From Burkholderiaceae bacterium (GTDB lineage: Bacteria > Pseudomonadota > Gammaproteobacteria > Burkholderiales > Burkholderiaceae_A), in contig VERI01000002.1 of assembly GCA_018882785.1 (NCBI GenBank), forward strand, positions 186,001 to 250,000: 64,000 nt of DNA, read 5' to 3'. The notes below the pieces were generated by a model that saw only the letters and a program-made list of their open reading frames with translations, did not search any database and was not told where the DNA came from. A program made the translations under genes and the position numbers. Below are positions 44,057-54,103 of the stretch, one piece after another. Position 1 is the stretch's first letter; each line of letters opens with the position of its first letter.

Positions 44057-44884
44057 ATGAATTTTTTCGGCCGACTTCAACATGCCTGGCAGCATCAGCA
44101 ATCCATGCTGTGTGTGGGCCTAGATCCAGATCCCGCAAAGTTTCCTTCTCCGCTTAAATCGCTTCTCCAGCGCGATCCGCTCGCGGCAATCGAGGCCTTC
44201 TGCGTCGGCATCATGGAGGCCACCGCCGCCTATGCCTGCGCATTTAAACCACAGATCGCCTATTTCGCCTCAAGTGGCGCTGAGCGCGTGCTCGAAAAAC
44301 TCGCGATACTATGCCGCGATCGCTATCCGCACCATGTCTGGGTGCTGGATGCAAAACGTGGCGATATCGGATCCACCGCGGAGCACTACGCCAAAGAGGC
44401 CTACGATCGCTATCTCGCAGATGCCGTGACCGTTAACCCCTATATGGGCACCGATAGCCTTGCGCCCTATCTCCGGTATGAGGGCCGTGGCATCTTTGTA
44501 CTGTGCCGCACCTCTAATCCTGGTGGCGATGATTTTCAAATGCTCGACGTCCATGGCCATCCGCTTTACCTAGAGGTCGCCAGGCAGGCATCGCAACGCT
44601 GGAATCAACACCAACAGGCGGGCCTGGTCATTGGGGCCACTTATCCCCGGGAAATTCAGGCTGTTCGGAACATAGCACCAGAGCTGCCGTTTTTGATTCC
44701 TGGAATTGGCGCCCAAGGCGGTGATCTGATCGCCACGGTGAAGGCGGGCCGCAATGCCTCCGGTGGCATGCTCATCAACTCATCGCGGGCGATTCTTTAC
44801 GCCAGCAGCCAAGACGACTGGCAGGATCAGGCCGCCGCCGTCGCGCGCAGCACGCGTGATGACATCAATGCGGTACCCAACTGA
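44057..44884 (+). CDS. pyrF: orotidine-5'-phosphate decarboxylase (type 2)
   Basis: MLCVGLDPDPAKFP, VLDAKRGDIGSTAEHYAKEAY; start MNFFGRL at 44057. Confidence 0.94.
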   Translation: MNFFGRLQHAWQHQQSMLCVGLDPDPAKFPSPLKSLLQRDPLAAIEAFCVGIMEATAAYACAFKPQIAYFASSGAERVLEKLAILCRDRYPHHVWVLDAKRGDIGSTAEHYAKEAYDRYLADAVTVNPYMGTDSLAPYLRYEGRGIFVLCRTSNPGGDDFQMLDVHGHPLYLEVARQASQRWNQHQQAGLVIGATYPREIQAVRNIAPELPFLIPGIGAQGGDLIATVKAGRNASGGMLINSSRAILYASSQDDWQDQAAAVARSTRDDINAVPN

Positions 44885-44941
44885 CACGCCGCCGAACCAA
44901 TCCCCTCGACACACCGTTTACGAAAGACCATCGCCCCACAG

Positions 44942-45754
44942 ATGAATGCCTCTCCCCCCATTGCGTCGGCATCCGCCTTGATTGCCCGTCCGGCAGACAG
45001 CTCGGGGGCGTGGGCCCTGCTGCATAAGGAGACCATGCGCTTTGTAAAGGTGCATCTGCAGACGATTCTCGCGCCGGTGATCTCCAGCCTGCTCTTTTTA
45101 TTGATCTTTTCTTATCTGCTCGAGGGGCGGGTCGAACCCCATCCTGGCATCAGCTATGCCGCATTCCTGGTGCCTGGACTGGTCATGATGACACTGCAAC
45201 AGAATGCTTTTGCGAACACGTCATCGAGCATCACCCAAAGCAAGATGACCGGCAACCTGGTGTTTTTGCTGCTGTCGCCGATGCGGCCCTGGGAATGGTT
45301 CATTGGCTATATCGGTGGTGCCGTCCTTCGGGGGCTGGCCTGCGGTCTTGGTGTATGGCTGGTTGCAGTTCTCTTTGTGCCTGGCACCCTGCACTCACTG
45401 ATCTGGGTCGTCGTATTTGGACTGCTGGCCTGCATCGTGCTGGCTACACTGGGATTTATCGCCGGACTCTGGGCGGAAAAGTGGGATCACGTCTCCGTAT
45501 TTCAAAACTTTCTGATCAATCCCCTGACCATGCTGGCGGGGGTGTTCTATTCGGTCCAGCAGCTGCCACCGCTTTGGCAGGCCATTAGCCATGCGAATCC
45601 ATTTTTCTATCTGATTGACGGATTTCGTTACGGCGTATTCGGCGTCGCCGACGTCTCGCCCTGGATGAGCCTGGCCATCTCCGGATCCTGTGCCCTCCTG
45701 CTCACCCTGCTGACCCTCAGGCTCATCTCGATCGGCTGGCGCATCCGGGGCTAG
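44942..45754 (+). CDS. ABC-2 type transporter permease (YadH-like), no adjacent same-strand ATPase
   Basis: Six-TM ABC-2 permease pattern, LVPGLVMMTLQQNAFANTSSSITQSKMTGNLVFLLLSP. Confidence 0.88.
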   Translation: MNASPPIASASALIARPADSSGAWALLHKETMRFVKVHLQTILAPVISSLLFLLIFSYLLEGRVEPHPGISYAAFLVPGLVMMTLQQNAFANTSSSITQSKMTGNLVFLLLSPMRPWEWFIGYIGGAVLRGLACGLGVWLVAVLFVPGTLHSLIWVVVFGLLACIVLATLGFIAGLWAEKWDHVSVFQNFLINPLTMLAGVFYSVQQLPPLWQAISHANPFFYLIDGFRYGVFGVADVSPWMSLAISGSCALLLTLLTLRLISIGWRIRG

Positions 45755-45769
45755 ACCCAGAACAACGCT

Positions 45770-46534
45770 TTAGCTGCGAAAACGCCGACGTGTGAGCGCA
45801 AGCGCGATACCCCAGGCCAGCAACGAATAGCCTGCAATCACCAGCACAGGCATCGCAACCTGCTCTGGCCAGCGATCTAGAAATAACGGCCTGATCAGCC
45901 CGACTGCCTGGGTCAAGGGCAGCCACTCAGACAACGACTGCACCCACAACGGCAGCTGCTCCCGAGGGAAAAACACCCCGCTTAAAAACATCATGGGCGT
46001 CAGGAACAGGGTGAAGTAATAGGTAAAGAAATCATAGCCCTTGGCCAGGGCTGTGAAGATCAGCCCGATACAGCTAAACATGATGCCCACTGCAAAAAGA
46101 ATCGGCCAGACCAATAGCAGCTTCCATGAATGGCTAATGCCCAGGGCAAGCATCACCCCTAAAATGACCGTTACCGAAAACAGCGATTTAAATGCAGCCC
46201 ATAGCATTTCGGCCAGAAGCACATCATCCAGACGGATCGGTGCATTCATGATCCCATCCCAGGTTTTTTGTACATGCATTCGTGAAAATGCCGAATACAA
46301 GGCCTCAAACGTGGCTGCATTCATTGCGCTCATACAAATTGAGCCGCTTGCCAGAAACACCAGATAGGCAACGGGTTCGCCCTGATACACCACCTCACCC
46401 ACCAGGGCGCCCATGCCATAGCCGAAGGCCACAAGCCACATCAAGGGTTCAGCAATATTCGCAATCAGGCTGGGCACCATGAGCTTGCGCCAGACCAGAA
46501 AATTCCGACGAAATACGGGCCACCACCGCATCAT
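45770..46534 (-). CDS. ABC-2 type transporter permease (NodJ-like)
   Basis: [37 protein letters not shown]; overlaps ATPase gene by 4 bp. Confidence 0.88.
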   Translation of the reverse strand: MMRWWPVFRRNFLVWRKLMVPSLIANIAEPLMWLVAFGYGMGALVGEVVYQGEPVAYLVFLASGSICMSAMNAATFEALYSAFSRMHVQKTWDGIMNAPIRLDDVLLAEMLWAAFKSLFSVTVILGVMLALGISHSWKLLLVWPILFAVGIMFSCIGLIFTALAKGYDFFTYYFTLFLTPMMFLSGVFFPREQLPLWVQSLSEWLPLTQAVGLIRPLFLDRWPEQVAMPVLVIAGYSLLAWGIALALTRRRFRS

Positions 46535-47466
46535 GCGCCCTCCCGAATCTGTCGGCCCGTGAGCTTGAGAAACAAATCCTCCAGATTGGCAGGCCGATGC
46601 AGCGTGCGAAGATCCCTGCGAGGCTCAAGCGCCGCAAGCAATGCATGGGCATCCTGGGTGTAGAAAAATACCGTCTCTCCGCTGACTTCCACCCGCTGTG
46701 CATGGGCCGCAAGGGGGCTCTCCGCCAATTGGCGTGGATCCGCACCATAGGCCTCGACTACATCGGGCTCCAGGTGCGCCTGAATCAGATCACGCGGCTG
46801 GCCCTCGGCGATTTTCTTTCCGTGGTCAATGATCAAAAGCCGATCGCAGAGTCGCTCCGCCTCATCCATAAAATGGGTGGTGAGCAAAATCGATTTGCCT
46901 TGGCCGAGCAGTTTTAACAAACGCTCCCACATCAGGTGGCGTGCCTGTGGATCCAGGCCGGTCGTAGGCTCATCCAACATCAGCAACTGTGGATCATTGA
47001 TCAATGCCCGCGCCAGCGACAGCCGACGTTTCATGCCGCCAGAGAGTTCTCCTGGCCGCGACTCCGCCTTGTGGGTAAGGGCTGCAAAATCCAGCAGAAC
47101 AGGAATCCTCGCCCGAATATCCGCATCCCGCATGCCAAAGTAACGGCCATAGACCAGCAGGTTTTCCGCGCAATTGAAATCAGGATCCAGGGCATCGAAC
47201 TGGCTCACCACACCCACCCTGGCCTTAATGGCCAGGGCCTCCTGGGGCATGGGCAAGCCAAAAAGTTCGATCTCGCCGCTATCGGGCAGACTCAGCCCCA
47301 GGCACATGCGAAACGTCGTGGTCTTGCCCGCACCGTTAGGGCCGATCACCCCGAGACATTCGCCCGGATGGAGTTCAAACGACAGGTCATCGACCACCGG
47401 CTGATCGCCAAAACGTTTGGACACCCGGGACACACGAAGCTGAGGTTCACGCACAAGACATTCCAT
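46531..47466 (-). CDS. ABC transporter ATP-binding protein (NodI/DrrA-like)
   Basis: Walker [12 protein letters not shown], signature [15 protein letters not shown], Walker [15 protein letters not shown]. Confidence 0.95.
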   Translation of the reverse strand: MECLVREPQLRVSRVSKRFGDQPVVDDLSFELHPGECLGVIGPNGAGKTTTFRMCLGLSLPDSGEIELFGLPMPQEALAIKARVGVVSQFDALDPDFNCAENLLVYGRYFGMRDADIRARIPVLLDFAALTHKAESRPGELSGGMKRRLSLARALINDPQLLMLDEPTTGLDPQARHLMWERLLKLLGQGKSILLTTHFMDEAERLCDRLLIIDHGKKIAEGQPRDLIQAHLEPDVVEAYGADPRQLAESPLAAHAQRVEVSGETVFFYTQDAHALLAALEPRRDLRTLHRPANLEDLFLKLTGRQIREGA

Positions 47467-47582
47467 ACAAAACGGATCGCATCATCAAACCCCGCACTGC
47501 ACATGACCGCCAGCGGGGGCCGCCGACATCCAGAAAACCCCTAGTGTGCCAGGCATTACCCCGACAAGCCTGAGGCATATAC

Positions 47583-48461
47583 TTGGGCCAGGGAGAACCA
47601 TCAGTGTCAACAGCAATTCGACTGGTACACGGTGAATTCGGCAGGATCGCGCTGCTCAGAATGGATGCAGCCCTGGTCACACATGCCCATCATCACTGCC
47701 ATATTCTGATCAAAGCGGGCGGGCCGGATGCTGCCTTTCGGGTGGGCGAGACCCATGCCCCGATTACCGATGCCAATGCGGTGCTCATCAACGCCTGGGA
47801 GCCTCACTCGTATCTCAACGACAGTAACAATCCCGAGCCCACCATCATCCTTGCGCTCTACCTGGAGCCCAACTGGCTGAGCAAGTTTTCGCCCAAAATC
47901 GGCCTTACGCTCTACCCGAAGTTTTTTGAGCGTGCATGCTCTGCATTGCTGCCCAACCAAAAGAAACTCATCGAAACAATCGTCATGGAACTCTGGTGGT
48001 CGGACAGCGTCTGCCAGGACCAGCTCGAGCCTATGCTCGCCGATCTCAGCCTCTCATTTCTCGAGGGCTCCGACAGCGCTTTGCGGCAATACGCCCATTT
48101 TTACGGCCAGGGCAAGAGCTTCATGGACCCGCGCATTCGCCGGGCGATCGCCTTACTGAGAGAAGATCCCGAACTGTCATCTGATATTGGCAAGCTTGCG
48201 CAGCGGGTACAGCTGTCGCGCTCCCACTTCTTTGAACTGTTTCGCCGTTGCACGGGGCTGTCTCCGATCGTCTACGCCAATGCATTAAAAATGGAACAGG
48301 CCTTTCATCGGCTCGCAGAGACGAACCAGCCCATCGACGAGATCAGCGCAGGGCTGGGATTTTCTGCCCAGAGCCATTTCACACGATTCTTCAAGCAGCA
48401 CCAGGGGGTTGTGCCGAGCCATTACCGCCGTCAGCTCGAGTCCACAAAAATTCGGACGTAG
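47583..48461 (+). CDS. AraC family transcriptional regulator
   Basis: C-terminal double HTH: IGKLAQRVQLSRSHFFELFRRCTGLSP...EISAGLGFSAQSHFTRFFKQHQGVVPSHYRR. Confidence 0.93.
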   Translation: MGQGEPSVSTAIRLVHGEFGRIALLRMDAALVTHAHHHCHILIKAGGPDAAFRVGETHAPITDANAVLINAWEPHSYLNDSNNPEPTIILALYLEPNWLSKFSPKIGLTLYPKFFERACSALLPNQKKLIETIVMELWWSDSVCQDQLEPMLADLSLSFLEGSDSALRQYAHFYGQGKSFMDPRIRRAIALLREDPELSSDIGKLAQRVQLSRSHFFELFRRCTGLSPIVYANALKMEQAFHRLAETNQPIDEISAGLGFSAQSHFTRFFKQHQGVVPSHYRRQLESTKIRT

Positions 48462-48591
48462 CGGTAAATCTCCAGATTCGAAGCGGGATCTGGGGGCGGT
48501 GGAGCCTATTGGACGGGCCGGGGAAGCGCGTACACTTTCAAAAAAATATATGCGGCCCAATCGCTGAAAATGTCCCGTATGCGGAACCATC

Positions 48592-50139
48592 GTGTTTGAC
48601 CTCGGCAGAACCTTTCTCCAATCCGTAGAGCGGGATCCGCACCGGGTCGGGCTGGTGGCCAGCGACTGTCGGCTGTCTTATCAGGAATGGGCAGGCCAGA
48701 TCGGTGCGCTGCAGGCCTATCTTCGAAAGGCTGGATTACGCCGGGGCGATCGGCTGCTCACCGTCTTACAGAATCGTCACCAGGCCGCCACTATCCACTG
48801 GGCCTGCCAGGCGAGCGGCATCATGATCGTGCCCGTTAATTGGCGGTCGAAGCCGGAGGAAATCAGTTTCTTTGTCGATAACGCCGAGGTCCGCTTCGCC
48901 TTCGTTGAACCCATCTCCGCCGAAAACTTTCTGGCCAGTGATGCGGCAAAGAAAATCCCCTATGTGCTGTGCGCCGGTGATGGCGCAAAGCGGCCATCTG
49001 ATGGGGATAGTTTTGAAGACATCGTCGGGCATCCGGCAACACTCTCGGCCGATGCCAGCCCAGAGGATTGGTCGGTCATGCTGTATACGTCGGGCACCAC
49101 AGGAAAGCCCAAGGGTGTGCCGAGACGACAGCGGGCCGAGCGCGCCGCTGCACTTGCCCATATCGCCCAGAATCAATATCGCATGCACGAAACCACCATC
49201 GGTGTGATGCCGCTCTACCACACCATGGGTGTGCGCTCCATGCTTGCCCTGTGCATGATCAACGGCACTTTTGTCACCTTTCCGCGCTGGAATCCTGAGC
49301 AGTTTATCGACACCATAGAACAGGAGCGTGTCACACATCTCTATCTTGTTCCGACGCTTTATCACGACATGCTGGCCTCGCCCGCCTTTGCGTCGCAGCG
49401 TATTCGATCGGTAACCAAACTCGGATTTGCGGGTGCCCCGATGCATGACGCGTTGCTGCTGAAGCTTCAGCAAACCTTTCAGCCCGAACTCTTTGTTAAT
49501 CATTACGGCTCAAGCGAGATCTATACCTACTCGATTAATCAGCGGGCCGTCGAAAAACCGGGCAGCGCCGGACGGGCCGGCCTCAACGCCCGCCTGCGTG
49601 TCGTCCGCTTCGATGACAGTGGCCATCGGGCCACCGCCGATGATCGCTGCGCCCCTGGCGAGGAAGGGCAAATCATTTGTGATTTTGCGGGCGATGAGGC
49701 ATTCGAAGGGTACTGGAAACGGCCCGAGGTCAATGAAAAGTCTATTCGTGATGGCTGGTTTTTTACCGGAGACACCGGACTCTTTGATCAGGATGGTGAG
49801 CTTTTCGTCACCGGCCGGGTCGATGACATGATCATATCGGGTGGCGAAAATATCTCGCCTGTCGAGATTGAGTCCGTCTTATCCTTGCATCCCGGTGTCG
49901 ACGAGGTCGCCGTTGCAGGTCTGCATGATGATCGGCTCGGACAGAAGGTGGTTGCATTTATTCGGCCATCAAATGGCCGACTGAGCGCAGAAGTGCTCGA
50001 TACCCATTGCAGAACCTCTGATCTCATGAATTTCAAACGACCCAGAGAATATGTCTTTGTGAAAGAAATTCCTAAATCTCCCGTTGGCAAGATTCTTCGG
50101 CGCAAACTGGTGGCCGGTGAGTTCGACAAACTAGACTAG
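48592..50139 (+). CDS. class I adenylate-forming enzyme, probable aryl/acyl-CoA ligase
   Basis: MLYTSGTTGKPKGVPRRQRAER, FTGDTGLFDQDGELFVTGRVDDMIISGGENISPVEIE, IPKSPVGKILRRKL. Confidence 0.92.
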   Translation: MFDLGRTFLQSVERDPHRVGLVASDCRLSYQEWAGQIGALQAYLRKAGLRRGDRLLTVLQNRHQAATIHWACQASGIMIVPVNWRSKPEEISFFVDNAEVRFAFVEPISAENFLASDAAKKIPYVLCAGDGAKRPSDGDSFEDIVGHPATLSADASPEDWSVMLYTSGTTGKPKGVPRRQRAERAAALAHIAQNQYRMHETTIGVMPLYHTMGVRSMLALCMINGTFVTFPRWNPEQFIDTIEQERVTHLYLVPTLYHDMLASPAFASQRIRSVTKLGFAGAPMHDALLLKLQQTFQPELFVNHYGSSEIYTYSINQRAVEKPGSAGRAGLNARLRVVRFDDSGHRATADDRCAPGEEGQIICDFAGDEAFEGYWKRPEVNEKSIRDGWFFTGDTGLFDQDGELFVTGRVDDMIISGGENISPVEIESVLSLHPGVDEVAVAGLHDDRLGQKVVAFIRPSNGRLSAEVLDTHCRTSDLMNFKRPREYVFVKEIPKSPVGKILRRKLVAGEFDKLD

Positions 50140-50162
50140 AACACGAAAGGATCGACGCTTCT

Positions 50163-50969
50163 ATGGCTACCCTTCAACATCCCCTGGCAGACGCCCTCAG
50201 CAGTCTTGATGGGTTCCGCATCGATATTCAAGAAGGTCAACAACGTGCGGATATCGTGCTGTGCCGGCCGCCCTTCAACATCATCAGCATGGGCCAGCGA
50301 GATCAACTCAGGGCCGCCTTTGAGGCCCTGGATGCCGACCCCCGTGTCCGCATCATCGTGTTGCGGGCAGAGGGCGAACACTTTTCGAGTGGCGGTGACA
50401 TCAGGGGATTCCTCGAGGCCTCGCCCGAGCATGTCTCTAAACTCGCCTGGAATATTGCTGCCCCGGCCCGCTGTTCCAAGCCCGTGATCGCCGCCAACCA
50501 GGGCTACTGCTTTGGCGTTGGATTTGAGATATCACTGGCCTGCGATTTCAGAATCTGCACCGACACCACCTTATATGCGCTGCCCGAGCAGAAGCTCGGT
50601 CAGATTCCGGGGTCCGGCGGATCGGCACGTCTGCAAAAAATTGTTGGCATCACACGCACCAAAGATATCGTGATGCGATCCAGACGCATCCCTGGCGCCC
50701 AGGCCTATGACTGGGGAGTCGCGACCGAATATGTACCCACTCAGGATCTCGGCGCAACCGTCGATGCCCTGGTGAAGGAACTTCTGTCTTTCTCGCCGCT
50801 GGCCCAACGCACTGCAAAGCGTCTGCTGAATGAAACCGAGGATGCACTGCTCACCACGGCGATCGAGCTAGAGGGCCACTGTTACAGCCGGCTGCGCACA
50901 TCGGATGACTTCCGCGAGGGCGTAGAGGCGTTTCACCAGAAACGGCCGGCAGGGTTTAAAGGCAGTTAG
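50163..50969 (+). CDS. crotonase (enoyl-CoA hydratase/isomerase) family protein
   Basis: EGEHFSSGGDIRGF oxyanion-hole region, ALPEQKLGQIPGSGGSARLQKIVG. Confidence 0.92.
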   Translation: MATLQHPLADALSSLDGFRIDIQEGQQRADIVLCRPPFNIISMGQRDQLRAAFEALDADPRVRIIVLRAEGEHFSSGGDIRGFLEASPEHVSKLAWNIAAPARCSKPVIAANQGYCFGVGFEISLACDFRICTDTTLYALPEQKLGQIPGSGGSARLQKIVGITRTKDIVMRSRRIPGAQAYDWGVATEYVPTQDLGATVDALVKELLSFSPLAQRTAKRLLNETEDALLTTAIELEGHCYSRLRTSDDFREGVEAFHQKRPAGFKGS

Positions 50970-50972
50970 TCG

Positions 50973-52331
50973 TCAGGCCCGCAGGCTGGCATCTCTGCGC
51001 AAGACCGGCTCTAATGCCTGGGCGATGGCAAGAAGCTTTTCGTCATTGCCGGCAGGCCCCACGATCATGAATCCCGTTGGCGCTGAGCCGGGATCATGAT
51101 TCGGAATCGACACCGCACAGCCATCCAGAAAATTAAAGGTGCCCGGGTTTCGTAACATCAATGCGTTCACCCGAAAAAATTCATCATCGCTGGCGAGATC
51201 GGCAATCCGCGGTGCCACCAGGGGAACGGTGGGCATTACCCATGCGTCCAGCATGGCGGACTCCCGCAGAAACTGCGATCGGCACGATGCCCGGATCCGT
51301 TGCACCTGAATCAGTTTGGTCGCCGTAACATCGCGGCCGCGGCCAATCCGCGCAGCGACACGAACATCCATGCGATGCTGCGGCTGGGACACCAATAATC
51401 CAAACTCGGAGAATGCCTCAGAGCTCACCATGGTCGGCTGCCCCTCGCATCCAACAGCATCCTGAACTGCCTGACTATGCAGATCGGTGAGCACGGCGCC
51501 CGCAGCAGACAGGGCAGAAAGTGAGCGGGCATAGTTTTCCGCGACATGCTGATCCAGTCCATCGCAGACGAGATTCGTGAGCACGCCCAATCTCAGGCCG
51601 TTGATACTGGAGATTTCCGGATGCGGTGTACTCACACTGGCAAGCACACGGTCCACGTGTCGAATGCAATCCATCGACTGGCTGATCACACCCGCAGAGT
51701 CAAGACTCCGCGAGAGCGCCAGCACGCCTTGCAGACTGTAGCGATCGGCAGTCGGCTTGTAACCCACCAGGCCGTTTAAGGCAGCGGGAATCCGTATCGA
51801 ACCACCGGTATCTGATCCCAACGCCGCGTGCACCATGCCGTCTGCAACACTGATCGCGCCGCCCGAGGTTGATCCGCCAGGAATGCGCTGAGCGCTACGT
51901 TCAAAGGCATTGCTGGGCGTACCATAATGCGGATTAATGCCGATGCCCGAATAGGCACACTCGGTCATGTTGGTGCGGCCCATCAGAATCGCGCCCGCTG
52001 CCCGAAGCCGAGCTACCAAGACCGAGTCTTTGACTGCAGGGGCAGACCTTGCAGCGATTTCCACAGAACCGGCTGTGGTTTTTTCTCCTGCGACATCAAA
52101 CAGATCTTTAATCGACACCGTCACGCCTGCCAGAGCGCCCATCGGCAGGCTCTCCCGACAGGCATCCAGCCAGCGCGCTGTCAGACGGGATGCCTCGGAA
52201 TTGGATGAGATGAAGGCACGCGGGCCCTCACCCTGCGGATCAAGAATTTTCTGCAGCGACTCCTCGACAACCTCTTGCGCTGAACGCCCACCGGTTAGAA
52301 ACCGTTGTACCGCGATACCAATCCGATCCAA
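50973..52331 (-). CDS. amidase signature family protein
   Basis: VSIKDLFDVAG, PGGSTSGGAISVADGMVHAALGSDTGGSIRIPAAL (canonical DTGGS). Confidence 0.93.
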   Translation of the reverse strand: MDRIGIAVQRFLTGGRSAQEVVEESLQKILDPQGEGPRAFISSNSEASRLTARWLDACRESLPMGALAGVTVSIKDLFDVAGEKTTAGSVEIAARSAPAVKDSVLVARLRAAGAILMGRTNMTECAYSGIGINPHYGTPSNAFERSAQRIPGGSTSGGAISVADGMVHAALGSDTGGSIRIPAALNGLVGYKPTADRYSLQGVLALSRSLDSAGVISQSMDCIRHVDRVLASVSTPHPEISSINGLRLGVLTNLVCDGLDQHVAENYARSLSALSAAGAVLTDLHSQAVQDAVGCEGQPTMVSSEAFSEFGLLVSQPQHRMDVRVAARIGRGRDVTATKLIQVQRIRASCRSQFLRESAMLDAWVMPTVPLVAPRIADLASDDEFFRVNALMLRNPGTFNFLDGCAVSIPNHDPGSAPTGFMIVGPAGNDEKLLAIAQALEPVLRRDASLRA

Positions 52332-52340
52332 GTCTAAGTC

Positions 52341-52730
52341 CTAGCGATCTTCAGGATCGAAGTAATGGATCTCCAGCAGCAGGCAGCCCTTCTCAGACTT
52401 GAAGGGACCATGCGGCGTGCCGGGCGGGCGGCATGCATAGGTGCCAGGCTCAAAGCGTTCGCCTCCTTGACCATTGGCGTCATTGCCCACGATCAAATCG
52501 CCGCTGACCAGATAGACCTCTTCCCAGTACTCGTGGACAAAAGGCGCAGTGGTATAGACGCCCGGCTCAAACTTCAGATGACGCGTTCTCGAGCCGCGTT
52601 TTCCCGCCTCGTCTAAGGAGCCGGCAAGAATCTGCTGCTGAATACCCTTGGGGTATCCGGGTGGGGTTTCCCATCCTTTGCTCAGATCTACCTTATGAAA
52701 CTCTTTCCACTCTTTTTGAAGTGCCATCAC
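52341..52730 (-). CDS. cupin (ChrR-like) domain protein
   Basis: FVHEYWEEVYLVSGDLIVG...RFEPGTYACRPPGTPHGPFKSEKG. Confidence 0.85.
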   Translation of the reverse strand: MMALQKEWKEFHKVDLSKGWETPPGYPKGIQQQILAGSLDEAGKRGSRTRHLKFEPGVYTTAPFVHEYWEEVYLVSGDLIVGNDANGQGGERFEPGTYACRPPGTPHGPFKSEKGCLLLEIHYFDPEDR

Positions 52731-52741
52731 AACCCCCCTTA

Positions 52742-53416
52742 TTAATCGACAATCGGCAGCGACTCGGCTGCATACTGATGACGCAGCGAACGGCCACTGA
52801 CAGGATCATGGAGTTCGATTTCAAATAACTCCCCGCCCGCGATTTCTCCCATCACTGCATGCGTTCCACAAAACATGGCGGTGCCCGCCGGCAGCTGCGT
52901 GCCGCCGGTGTAGCGTTCAATCAGATCCTCTGGCCGACGCATACGCGACACGGGCCCTTCCTGATAGAGGCGCCGCTGCCCTCCTGCCGTGACCCAAGAC
53001 CGCGTCACGAGCTGATCCCAGTGAGACTGAAGCACAGCCATAGGCCAGACCTCTGGACCGATCGGCTTCGGACACATCTGCTTGGATACCGTCACGCCAT
53101 AGGCCTCGACCTTTCGGTCTGTATGGTCGGAACCAATGCCCACGAAAAGCCCCTGCGCCAGGGACAACAGGACCACCTCGACCTCGCCACTGGAATCCTG
53201 TCCAGCCACCTGGACACGGACCGATGTCGTCAGTCGATCTGCAGACACACGATAAAACGATGGAACATTTTTCGGGCGGGCAACACCGATGGCCTCGAGC
53301 TCCGCGATATGGTGCTCGACTGCCGCACTATCACGTCCGGTCCATCCGGCAATCACCAACTGCTCGATAGATGCCTCGAGTGGCCGACCCTCGGAGCTCA
53401 GCGCAAGTTTCACCAT
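52742..53416 (-). CDS. DUF2848 family protein
   Basis: Family-like pattern VLQSHWDQLVTRSWV...LPAGTAMFCGTHAVMGEI. Confidence 0.8.
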   Translation of the reverse strand: MVKLALSSEGRPLEASIEQLVIAGWTGRDSAAVEHHIAELEAIGVARPKNVPSFYRVSADRLTTSVRVQVAGQDSSGEVEVVLLSLAQGLFVGIGSDHTDRKVEAYGVTVSKQMCPKPIGPEVWPMAVLQSHWDQLVTRSWVTAGGQRRLYQEGPVSRMRRPEDLIERYTGGTQLPAGTAMFCGTHAVMGEIAGGELFEIELHDPVSGRSLRHQYAAESLPIVD

Positions 53417-53469
53417 GATTAATTGCTCCGCTTTATTCAGAAAACATCGATGCAGAAAATTTGATTTGG

Positions 53470-54021
53470 CTATGACCAGCTATGACTGCCATAGTCGTAG
53501 CCGGATGATACATCAATGGACTCCGCAGGCAGCACCGATGCGCCACGCAGATAGGTTCCGTAATTGCTGCGAAAGAAAAGCAACGGCTCTGCATCTGCAC
53601 CCGCATGACAATGGGTGACCCGGCCCACATAGATCACATGATCTCCACCGGGATAGCTGAACTCCAGGTCACACTCAATGCTCGCCAATGCCTGCTCGAG
53701 TCGGGCCAGACCATTGCGGGCGCGAACGACAGGAATCCCCTGCCAGTCGGCAGTCGATGGACGGGCAAACCGGTTCGATACATCCTGCTGGGTATACGAC
53801 AGGATATTCACCACAAATTTTTTACTCTCCGCAAATATCGGAGTGATGTTTGAAGAAAGCCCCATGGAGAAGAGCACCAACGGCGGATCAAGAGAGACCG
53901 ACCCAAACGAGCTGACGGTAACACCGACATCTCGGCCATCTGACGTGGCCGTGGTGATCATTGCCACACCGGTGGCATAACGGCCAAGGATCTGCCGAAA
54001 AGTCCGTGAATCGATGGTCAA
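53470..54021 (-). CDS. flavin reductase family protein (HpaC-like)
   Basis: RQILGRYATGVAMITT...GVTVSSFGSVSLDPPLVLFSMG...NILSYTQQDVSNRFA. Confidence 0.93.
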   Translation of the reverse strand: MTIDSRTFRQILGRYATGVAMITTATSDGRDVGVTVSSFGSVSLDPPLVLFSMGLSSNITPIFAESKKFVVNILSYTQQDVSNRFARPSTADWQGIPVVRARNGLARLEQALASIECDLEFSYPGGDHVIYVGRVTHCHAGADAEPLLFFRSNYGTYLRGASVLPAESIDVSSGYDYGSHSWS

Positions 54022-54103
54022 TAGTTTCCCCGGATGTATCGTGTCATCGCATCGACGAGGCCGCCCATCTATCTGATGGGCGCTCGCCGATCAATTCGCT
54101 CAC

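Noticed and set aside
50163-50969. 4-chlorobenzoyl-CoA dehalogenase (FcbB)
   Set aside because: Layout is similar to fcbAB, but I cannot confirm the dehalogenase nucleophile Asp and Trp pattern, and no fcbC thioesterase is adjacent.
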